Position numbers and translations under genes: made by a program. From Streptomyces sp. MMG1121 (lineage in GTDB: Bacteria; Actinomycetota; Actinomycetes; Streptomycetales; Streptomycetaceae), in contig NZ_LGDV01000085.1 of assembly GCF_001280015.1 (NCBI RefSeq), forward strand, positions 1-64,000: 64,000 bases of DNA, given 5' to 3'. Below the pieces are notes generated by a model. The model searched no databases. It was not told the origin of the DNA and was given only the letters and a program-made list of their open reading frames with translations. Shown here in pieces: positions 33,885 to 40,716 of the stretch (positions are counted from its first letter, which is position 1; every line of letters begins with the position of its first letter).

Positions 33885-34433
33885 CTATGCGCGCGGATAC
33901 TCGCGCACGGGGACGTCCGGCGCGAAGTGGGCGGCAGCGGTGAACAACGACTCCTTGTCCAGACGCCACCCCGTCACCGCCCGGGAGGCGATCGCTACGT
34001 CGGCGGACACCGGCACGAGGAATTCCAGGGCGGCGCGCGCTTTGGGACCGCCCCCGGGCAGCGCCGGGGCACCCTCTCGCCGCGTGACACCGACGTAGGG
34101 CACGGTGGCCTTGCCCGCGGCCTGGTACCAGAGGACGAAACCTGTGATGTCACCCCAGGGCACGTGGACGGTGGTGGCCTCGTACCGCGCCGGGCTTCCG
34201 CCGAGCAGCACGCCCGTCTCGTCCACCCGGAACGCGACCTTGCGGCTCATCGCCACGTACACCATGAACAGCCCTCCCCCGCCGAACAACGGCAGACCCA
34301 GAATCCGTGCGTACAGCGGTATGCCGGGGAGCAGCAGAACCGCGGTGAAGACGGCGCTGAGCGCCACGACTCGGACGGTCCTGCGGTCCCAGCCGTAGCG
34401 CGCCTGGTAGCTGGGCGGGATGGATTCAGCCAT
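33885..34433 (-). CDS. Two-helix membrane protein, hypothetical
   Basis: 182 residues. Two membrane helices near residues 21-46 (VRVVALSAVFTAVLLLPGIP) and 46-63 (LGLPLFGGGGLFMVYVAMS), followed by a cytosolic domain with VAFRVDETGVLLGGSPARYE and VHVPWGDITGFVLWYQ, a pattern of the bacterial PH-like (bPH) or DUF-type membrane-associated domains. Function unknown. Located 60 bp from the next minus-strand gene, which also encodes a membrane protein. Confidence 0.75.
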   Translation of the reverse strand: MAESIPPSYQARYGWDRRTVRVVALSAVFTAVLLLPGIPLYARILGLPLFGGGGLFMVYVAMSRKVAFRVDETGVLLGGSPARYEATTVHVPWGDITGFVLWYQAAGKATVPYVGVTRREGAPALPGGGPKARAALEFLVPVSADVAIASRAVTGWRLDKESLFTAAAHFAPDVPVREYPRA

Positions 34434-34493
34434 GGCTGGATCATGACAATAGCTGGCTCTCCAGGGAAGACTCTTGCGGCAATTGACGGCGGG

Positions 34494-35555
34494 CTACTTC
34501 AGATAGGTGCCGCCGTCCGCCTTCCCGTGCGGGTCCGGTCCGTGGCTCGCCATGGGTCCGGCTCCGGCTGCTTCCTCGGCCTGCGTGGGCCGCGTGCCGC
34601 CGCTCCAGGGGCCGAGCACCTCCGGCAGGCGTCGTACGGCGCGGGAGGCCCAGGACGGGGTGTGCGTGCGCAGGTAGCGGCGGGCGCGGACGCGGGCACG
34701 GCCCATGACCAGCAAGGCGTGGGTGGCGGCCGGGGTCGGCCTCAGGTCGTTGGTCAAGGCCACTTCGACTCCGCCGTTGTACTGCGCCGAGAGGTTGTAG
34801 ATGAAGGTGGCCAGCGTCGCCAGGCAGGTCCCCATGAAGACTTCCAGGGTGATGACGCCGATCGAGATGGCCAGGACGGTGGTCAGTTCCGGCAGGACGT
34901 CCGGGGCCATGGTCTGCACCATGATCCAGACGACGACCGCGGTGACGATCGCGATCACACCCAGCCCGGTCAGGAGCAGAAAGCTCGTCACCATCACCGA
35001 CCAGGGGTCCCCCTCCGATATCCGCATCCGCATCGTCCACGAACCGGGCGGGGCAGGCTCGTCGAGCGGTACCTGACGACTCTTGGCACCGGGTACCGGA
35101 TCGGGCCGGCCCACCGCGGGCCGGGACCGGTGAGCGGGCCTCGGGGCGGCGGGGCCGGACGGGGCGGGGGGCGGAGCCGGTGCGGGTCCCACTGGGACAG
35201 GGGGCTGGTGCTCCGGTGCGGGCTCGACCGGGGTACGGGGCAGTGCCGGTGCGGATCCAAGCGGCACAGGAGGCTGCTGTTCTGGTGACGGTTCGACCGG
35301 GCCAAGGGGCGACGCCGTTGCCGGTCCGGCCGGTGCGGATCCGGTGCTTGCTGGGGCGTCGGCCTGTTCAGGTGGCGCCGTCCGTGCCTCGGGGCGGGCG
35401 TCGGGCACCGCCTGCTCCTCGGCTCCGTCCGGGCGCGCTGTGCGCGGGAGTTCGGCGGCGGACCCGCTGTTCCGAGGGCCGGGGGATCCGCCGCCCTGTT
35501 CCGGCGTGGCCGGTCTGCGGACGGTGGTGCGGGGCCTGCGCTTGGCTCGACTCAT
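34494..35555 (-). CDS. DUF3566-type membrane protein with long proline-rich N-terminus
   Basis: 353 residues. Residues 1-170 are disordered, rich in Pro/Ala/Glu, with imperfect repeats of the type VEPxPExQPPVPxGxAPA (near 87-125). The C-terminal half is a DUF3566-like domain: MRMRISEGDPWSVMVTSFLL, LTGLGVIAIVTAVVVWIMVQ, then a second membrane helix (LEVFMGTCLATLATFIYNLS) and QYNGGVEVALTND. DUF3566 proteins normally lie downstream of gyrA in actinomycetes; here there is no gyrase gene. Role unknown, possibly in cell envelope or division. Confidence 0.78.
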   Translation of the reverse strand: MSRAKRRPRTTVRRPATPEQGGGSPGPRNSGSAAELPRTARPDGAEEQAVPDARPEARTAPPEQADAPASTGSAPAGPATASPLGPVEPSPEQQPPVPLGSAPALPRTPVEPAPEHQPPVPVGPAPAPPPAPSGPAAPRPAHRSRPAVGRPDPVPGAKSRQVPLDEPAPPGSWTMRMRISEGDPWSVMVTSFLLLTGLGVIAIVTAVVVWIMVQTMAPDVLPELTTVLAISIGVITLEVFMGTCLATLATFIYNLSAQYNGGVEVALTNDLRPTPAATHALLVMGRARVRARRYLRTHTPSWASRAVRRLPEVLGPWSGGTRPTQAEEAAGAGPMASHGPDPHGKADGGTYLK

Positions 35556-35859
35556 GCCTGTCTCCCTGACTGGCCTGGCAGCCCCGCGGTGCCCTCTCCC
35601 ATCGACCGGGCCTCCCTCGACCGCACGGCGGCCTTTGGGGCCTGCTGGTCCGTGAGTCCGACGGTATGGTCCCTTCCACGATCATGCACCCGCAGGCGAT
35701 GTCCCGGAGCGCGGAGCGGCACGCCGACTGCGACGTCGGGGAGACCGCCTCCCCCAGACCAGACCGCGCGTGCGGAGCGGCACGGGCGTACTCCTCGGCA
35801 ACGACGCCGAATGGCGTACGGGCACGCCGGGCCGGGCAGCGGGCACGGCCGCTCTCAGG
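35556..35859. other. Intergenic stretch
   Basis: 304 bp upstream of the DUF3566-type gene and downstream of the SDR gene. No gene or clear element seen. Confidence 0.35.
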
Positions 35860-36741
35860 TCACGGTCGCTCTTCGGGCGGGAGCTGCACGGGGTAGGGCT
35901 CGTCGAAGTCGGCCGAACGGCTCACCTTCTCCCACGCGGTCGCCTCCGAGAGCTGACGACTGGAGTAGTCCAGCGCCATGGTCACCGCGTTCACGCCGAG
36001 CAGGAGATGGCTCGGGAGCTGGTCCCGCCGTACGGTCCGTACGATGATCTCGGCCGCGCGGCGCGGGTCCCCGGCCGCACCGGCCGTGCTCTGTCGCACG
36101 CGCCGGTTCATGGCGCCCACGGTCTCGTCGTAGGCGTGCGGGATCTCGTGGACCGTCATGGAAGAGCCGGCCCAGTCCGTGGCGAAGCCGCTCGGCTCCA
36201 CGACCATGACCCGCACACCGAACGGTGCGGTCTCCGCCGCCAGGACGCGACTGAAGCCGTCGACCGCGAACTTGGCCGCCTGGTACGAGGCGATGCCCGG
36301 CGATCCGCCGACCCGGCCCCCGACCGAGGAGAACTGCACGACGGTGCCCGCGCCCTGCCGGCGCAGGACGGGGAGCGCGGCCTTCGTGACGTTGTAGACG
36401 CCCCAGAAGTTCGTCTCGAACTGGGCGCGGAAGTCGTCGTCTTCCGCCGTCTCTACGGGGGACACACTCGCGTACCCCGCGTTGTTCACGAGCACGTCGA
36501 TGCGTCCGAAGCGCGCGACCGCTTCCTCGACGGCCGACCGGGCCGCGTCGGGGCTGGTGACGTCCAGGGCGAGCGGGAGGACGCGGTCACCGTGCTCGCC
36601 GAACGCATCCGCGAGCACCTCGGGTCGGCGGGCGGTGGCCACGACGCGGTCTCCGGCCTCCAGAGCGGCGGCGACCAGGGCGCGGCCGAAACCGCGCGAC
36701 GAACCGGTGATGAACCAGACCTGGGGATCCTGTTGACTCAT
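35860..36741 (-). CDS. Short-chain dehydrogenase/reductase
   Basis: 293 residues, classical SDR. VWFITGSSRGFGRALVAAAL (TGxxxGxG), LDVTSPDAARSAVEE, VLVNNAGYASVSPVE (NNAG) and SIASYQAAKFAVDGFSRVL-like active site, here GIASYQAAKFAVDGFSRVL with Tyr and Lys. NADP preference is suggested by ARRPEVL after strand 2. Reaction unknown. ATG 36741 faces a TetR gene 57 bp away, with an inverted repeat between; the two are probably one regulatory unit. Confidence 0.92.
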   Translation of the reverse strand: MSQQDPQVWFITGSSRGFGRALVAAALEAGDRVVATARRPEVLADAFGEHGDRVLPLALDVTSPDAARSAVEEAVARFGRIDVLVNNAGYASVSPVETAEDDDFRAQFETNFWGVYNVTKAALPVLRRQGAGTVVQFSSVGGRVGGSPGIASYQAAKFAVDGFSRVLAAETAPFGVRVMVVEPSGFATDWAGSSMTVHEIPHAYDETVGAMNRRVRQSTAGAAGDPRRAAEIIVRTVRRDQLPSHLLLGVNAVTMALDYSSRQLSEATAWEKVSRSADFDEPYPVQLPPEERP

Positions 36742-36750
36742 ACCGTTAGT

Positions 36751-36785
36751 ACAACACCGTTCTCCTAATAATGCAACGCCGTTGT
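36751..36785. promoter_or_regulatory. Imperfect inverted repeat between SDR and TetR genes
   Basis: ACAACACCGTT (36751-36761) and AACGCCGTTGT (36775-36785) are reverse complements at 9 of 11 positions. The 57-bp divergent spacer leaves little room, so binding here would repress both genes. Likely TetR operator. Confidence 0.55.
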
Positions 36786-36798
36786 CTTAAGCGTTTCT

Positions 36799-37479
36799 AT
36801 GATGTCCTGCATGAATGAGCCTGCCTTTCAGCGTGCGCGCAGTGCCGAGGCCAAACAGGCGCGGGAACGGGCGATCCTGGACGCGGCCCGCACGCTCGGC
36901 CGGCGGCGCGGCGTCCGGGACGTCACCCTCACCGACATCGCCGCCGAGGTGGGCATGCACAAGTCGGCGCTGCTGCGTTACTTCGAGACGAGGGAGCAGA
37001 TCTTCCTCGAACTGACCGCGGAGGGCTGGCGCCAGTGGTCCGCCGACCTGCGCGGCGACCTGGAGCACACGGCGCGGGCCACACCCGCCGGGGTCGCCGC
37101 CGTCATCGCCGGCACACTCGCGGCGCGCCCCATGTTCTGCGATCTGCTCGCCCAGGCACCCTTGAACCTCGAGCGGAACGTGTCGATCGAGTCGGTGCGC
37201 TCGTTCAAGCTCGCCACCCTCCACGAGGTCGGGCTGATCGGTGCAGAACTGCGCCGGCTGCTCGGGCTGACCGAGTCACAGGCCGTCGACACGATCGCCA
37301 CGGCGACCGGCATGGCCGGAGCGCTGTGGCAGATGGCCACGCCCGGCCCGCGCCTGCGGGAGCTCTACACGAGCGACCCCCGGCTCGGCCATGCCGTCGT
37401 CGAGGTGGAACCCCGGCTGACCCGCGTCCTCACCGCCCTCCTCACCGGACTCGGCGCGCATTCCGCCACGACCTCGTGA
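36799..37479 (+). CDS. TetR family regulator
   Basis: 226 residues from ATG 36799, or 222 from the in-frame ATG 36811 (MNEPAFQRARSAEAKQARER). The HTH is clear: AILDAARTLGRRRGVRDVTL, TDIAAEVGMHKSALLRYFET followed by REQIFLEL. The C-terminal domain is TetR_C_17-like (GTLAARPMFCDLLAQAPLNL, ATGMAGALWQMATPGP). No ribosome site is obvious, so translation may be near-leaderless. Divergent from the SDR gene and probably its repressor. Confidence 0.9.
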   Translation: MMSCMNEPAFQRARSAEAKQARERAILDAARTLGRRRGVRDVTLTDIAAEVGMHKSALLRYFETREQIFLELTAEGWRQWSADLRGDLEHTARATPAGVAAVIAGTLAARPMFCDLLAQAPLNLERNVSIESVRSFKLATLHEVGLIGAELRRLLGLTESQAVDTIATATGMAGALWQMATPGPRLRELYTSDPRLGHAVVEVEPRLTRVLTALLTGLGAHSATTS

Positions 37480-37603
37480 CCGGTGGCGCCGGCGGCAGGA
37501 GGAGCCGAGGACCGTCGGGCGTTCCGCGATGTGCGTGCGCACCCGACGACGGTGAAGTTCTCGGCGGCGTACGAGAGTCCCCGTCGTCCGTGTGCCGCGG
37601 GGC

Positions 37604-38317
37604 CTACGGCCGCTCGTCGGGACCTTGGTCCGCTCCTCGGTCCCCGGGCACGTTCCCGTCGTGCAGGAGGCCTTCGAGTGCCGTGAGGACGTGCCCGCAG
37701 ATCTCGTCCGGTTCCGCGCTCGCCAGCGGTTCCTGCCCGACCACGACCCGCATCAGGCCGATGCCGAGCAACCAGGCCATGGCGAGTTGGGCACGCAGCT
37801 TGCCGTCGTCGGCCGGGACGAGGGCGGCGAGCGCGGCGGCGTACTCCTCCCCCAGCGCGTGAACGGTGTCCGGGGCGGCGTCGGCACTGCCGATGGAGCG
37901 CAGGTAGACGGCCAGCAGCCGGTCCGACTCAGGTGTGGCGCCCTTCGCGAGGACACCGCGCAGCGCGGTCTCGAACAGCCGATCCGGGGGCGTGTTGCTC
38001 AGCTGTTCCTTGCCTCCCTGCGCCATGACCTCGGTGAGCAGGGCCTTCTTGGAGCCGAAGTAGCGGAATATGAGCGCCTGGTTCACCCCGGCGCGGCCGG
38101 CGATGTCACGGACGGTGGCCGCCTCGTATCCGCGCTCGGCGAAGACCGCCCCGGCCGCGTGGAGGATGCGGGCCCGGGTTCCCCGGGCGTCACGCGGGCG
38201 GTGCGGGGTGTCCTCAATGCGCTCGGTGTCCTCGGTGTCCTCGGTGTCCTCGGTGTCCTCGCGGGCAGGGTCGCCGCCGGGACGGTCCTGATGTCGCGTG
38301 TGCTCGCTGGTGTCCAC
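37604..38317 (-). CDS. TetR family regulator of the P450-ferredoxin pair
   Basis: 237 residues from GTG 38317, chosen for AAGGAG 6 nt upstream. The N-terminal 40 residues are acidic and include a short tandem repeat (EDTEDTEDTERIEDT), encoded by at least four copies of a 9-bp unit at 38209-38260. HTH: RILHAAGAVFAERGYEAATV, RDIAGRAGVNQALIFRYFGS then KKALLTEV. It is divergent from the P450 gene, whose promoter carries a perfect TGTAAGC-GAGT-GCTTACA palindrome; repression of the P450 operon is the natural inference. Confidence 0.9.
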   Translation of the reverse strand: MDTSEHTRHQDRPGGDPAREDTEDTEDTEDTERIEDTPHRPRDARGTRARILHAAGAVFAERGYEAATVRDIAGRAGVNQALIFRYFGSKKALLTEVMAQGGKEQLSNTPPDRLFETALRGVLAKGATPESDRLLAVYLRSIGSADAAPDTVHALGEEYAAALAALVPADDGKLRAQLAMAWLLGIGLMRVVVGQEPLASAEPDEICGHVLTALEGLLHDGNVPGDRGADQGPDERP

Positions 38318-38392
38318 CCTCTGCTCCTTTTGCCGCCGTGAGCCCGCTCGCACCTGCCGAGGAGCCGCCAGAGTAACGGCCGATTAGCACGG

Positions 38393-38439
38393 TTGACCGC
38401 CGAGCGGGCCGCTCCTAGCGTTGTAAGCGAGTGCTTACA
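38393..38439 (+). promoter_or_regulatory. P450 promoter and TetR operator
   Basis: TTGACC (38393-38398) and TAGCGT (38416-38421) with a 17-bp spacer form a promoter; directly downstream is the perfect palindrome TGTAAGC (38422-38428) GAGT GCTTACA (38433-38439) over the expected start site. The P450 ribosome site follows at 38441-38448. Strong repressor arrangement. Confidence 0.7.
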
Positions 38440-38453
38440 CAAGGGAGGCAGCA

Positions 38454-39644
38454 GTGACGGCAACGGATCACACACCCCTCGCCTATCCCTTCAACGCCAG
38501 CCGGAACCTGGACCTGTCCGACGCGTACGAACGAGCCCGTGACACCCCGGGCCTGTTGCGCGTCCAGCTGCCGTACGGGGAGCCCGCCTGGCTCGCCACC
38601 CGCTACGCGGACGCCCGGCTGGTCCTCGGCGACCAGCGCTTCAGTCGGGCCCTGGGTCTCGAACACGACGAGCCGCGCTCCTCCGAGGGCAGGCGGGACA
38701 GCGGGATCCTCAGCATGGATCCGCCCGACCACACCCGGCTGCGGTCCCTGGTCGCCAAGGCCTTCACCGTCCGTCAGGTCGAGAAACTCCGCCCGCAGAT
38801 CAGGGAGTTGACGTCCACCCTGCTGGGCGCCATGGAAGCGGCGGGGCCGCCGGTCGACCTGGTCGACCGCTATGCCCTGCCCATCCCGGTCGCGGTGATC
38901 TGCCGGCTGCTCGGGGTACCGGAGGAGGACCGCCCGCGGTTTCGCGCATGGAGCGACGCGGCGCTGTCCACCAGCTCGCTGACGGCGGCGGAGTTCGACC
39001 GCAACCGCGAAGAGCTGCGCGCGTACATGGCCCAGCTGATCACCGCCCACCGTGAGCGGCCCCGGGACGACCTGATGACGGCGCTGATCGAGGCACGCGA
39101 TCACGACGACCGGCTGTCCGAGCTGGAGCTCGTCGACCTGTGCGTCGGCATCCTCGTCGCCGGCCACGAGACGACCGCCACCCAGATCCCCAACTTCGTG
39201 CTCACCCTCCTCGACCATCCGCAGGCACTGGCCCGCCTGCGCTCCGAGCCCCCCCTCATCACCGGCGCGGTCGAGGAGCTGCTGCGCTTCGTGCCCCTGG
39301 GCAGCGGGGCCGGTCAGCCTCGGTACGCCAAGGAGGACATCGAGGTCGGCGGCACCCTGGTGCGCGCCGGGGAGCCGGTGCTGGTCGCCGTCGGCGCGGC
39401 CAACCGTGACGCGCTGCGCTTCGACGCGGCCGGCACGCTCGACATCTCCCGGAGCGGCAACGCCCATCTTGGCTTCGGCCACGGCGTGCATCACTGTCTG
39501 GGGGCTCCCCTGGCCCGTCTCGAACTCCAGGAGGCCATCGGCGCGTTGGTGGCCAGGTTCCCCCGGCTGCACGTCGCCGGTGACATCACCTGGAAGACCG
39601 AGATGCTGGTCCGCGGCCCCCGCGTCATGCCCGTGAGCTGGTGA
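38454..39644 (+). CDS. Cytochrome P450 (bacterial class I)
   Basis: 396 residues. I-helix oxygen-binding motif LVAGHETTATQIPNF, ExxR in GAVEELLRFVPL, and the haem loop LGFGHGVHHCLGAPLARLEL with Cys348 as the iron ligand. Its build matches CYP105-like monooxygenases. GTG 38454 follows AAGGGAGG. The next gene, a ferredoxin, overlaps its stop (GTGA), so the pair is translationally coupled; ferredoxin reductase must come from elsewhere. Substrate unknown, perhaps xenobiotic or the cluster polyketide. Confidence 0.95.
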   Translation: MTATDHTPLAYPFNASRNLDLSDAYERARDTPGLLRVQLPYGEPAWLATRYADARLVLGDQRFSRALGLEHDEPRSSEGRRDSGILSMDPPDHTRLRSLVAKAFTVRQVEKLRPQIRELTSTLLGAMEAAGPPVDLVDRYALPIPVAVICRLLGVPEEDRPRFRAWSDAALSTSSLTAAEFDRNREELRAYMAQLITAHRERPRDDLMTALIEARDHDDRLSELELVDLCVGILVAGHETTATQIPNFVLTLLDHPQALARLRSEPPLITGAVEELLRFVPLGSGAGQPRYAKEDIEVGGTLVRAGEPVLVAVGAANRDALRFDAAGTLDISRSGNAHLGFGHGVHHCLGAPLARLELQEAIGALVARFPRLHVAGDITWKTEMLVRGPRVMPVSW

Positions 39645-39868
39645 ACTCCATGAGCTGGCACCTGCACGTCGACTCCGACCGCTGTATCGGCTCCGGTATG
39701 TGCGCCGGAGCCGCACCGGACCTGTTCGCACTGGACGACGACCACGCGCGCCCCGTGAACGAGCACATCGAGAACGACGACCGGGCACTGGAAGCCTCCG
39801 ACATCTGCCCGATGCTGGCCATCACCGTCCGGGACGCGGACGGAAAGGAGATCGGGCCCCGCGACTGA
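39641..39868 (+). CDS. [3Fe-4S] ferredoxin, P450 partner
   Basis: 75 residues. Cysteines at 15, 21 and 56 in the pattern DRCIGSGMCAGAAP ... ASDICPMLAI, that is CxxxxxC...C, with Gly at the place of the missing second ligand, typical of [3Fe-4S] ferredoxins paired with Streptomyces P450s. The start GTG 39641 overlaps the P450 stop; ATG 39650 is an alternative. It passes electrons to the P450. A strong terminator lies 210 bp downstream. Confidence 0.92.
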   Translation: MNSMSWHLHVDSDRCIGSGMCAGAAPDLFALDDDHARPVNEHIENDDRALEASDICPMLAITVRDADGKEIGPRD

Positions 39869-40082
39869 ACGTGCCTCGGCCCGACCTTCCTTCGCGGCAG
39901 GCGGCGTTCGCGAGCCGGACGAACGAGCCGGTCGGCGGGTTCGTGTCGGCCGCCTTCGTCGCCACCACGGCGCGGCTCGGCCGGCATCCGGAGCGGGCCG
40001 GCCAGGAGTGGATCGAGCGGGGCGTGGGGCCCGTGCGCCGCACACGCCGCATGACCGCCCTTCAGCCCACTGGGTGTGCATG

Positions 40083-40116
40083 ACTGCCCCTCAGCCCGTC
40101 AGGCCTGAGGGGCAGT
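40083..40116. terminator. Strong bidirectional hairpin terminator
   Basis: ACTGCCCCTCAG (40083-40094) and CTGAGGGGCAGT (40105-40116) form a perfect 12-bp stem with a 10-nt loop. It ends the P450-ferredoxin operon. Confidence 0.8.
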
Positions 40117-40716
40117 GGCCGCGCGCTGTCGCACGAGCGACGCGGGCCCGGAGGGCCACAGGACAATGGGCGTTGCCCGAACGGGCAACGGAAGCGCTTT
40201 CCCGTGACCGATGTCACGATTGACCGCGCCCGGTTCCTTTCCTTAACCGTCCGGTAAATGACAGGACGGTAAAAGGACGTCCAGGTGGACCATCCGGAGA
40301 GTAGGCAAGGGGTATCACAAGATGACAGTTGACAACGTTGGCCTAGACAGATAGCCTTTCTATGTGCTAGGGGAATGTAATTTATATTTGGCAATTGACC
40401 GAACGCATTCACTGCATGAATGTCGGGCCGCCTCGCGGCCGTACCGGCGGTAAGACGGCAGCACACCAAGGCGACGCCGCACGGAAGTCCGCCCCCGCTA
40501 CGGCGGCATGGCCGGGCACCCTTTTCCGAGGCGCACCCCGGCCGGTCTGTACCGTTTCGATCCCGTAAAGAATCGCTCGCCAAAGGATCGGAACGGTGCG
40601 GCGCGCCGTCTTTGCAGGGGGGCCGTCGCACCCACAGACTCGCGCACACCGCCACCTCGTCACATGGAAAACGGGGCGCGAGGTCATTCCACAAATGAAT
40701 CCAGGGGGGACCCACG
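40117..40716 (+). promoter_or_regulatory. AT-rich control region and long leader of the LAL regulator
   Basis: No gene seen; small frames here lack ribosome sites. TTGACA (40329-40334) and TAGCCT (40352-40357) with a 17-bp spacer form a strong promoter, leaving a leader of about 350 nt. Upstream, TTAACCGTCC (40243-40252) and GGACGGTAAA (40264-40273) form an inverted repeat with one mismatch, a candidate regulator site. The region is much AT-richer than the rest of the window. Confidence 0.6.

Noticed and set aside
40420..40716. Small plus-strand frames in the leader of the LAL gene
   Set aside because: No ribosome sites and no similarity; better explained as untranslated leader, although a short leader peptide cannot be excluded.
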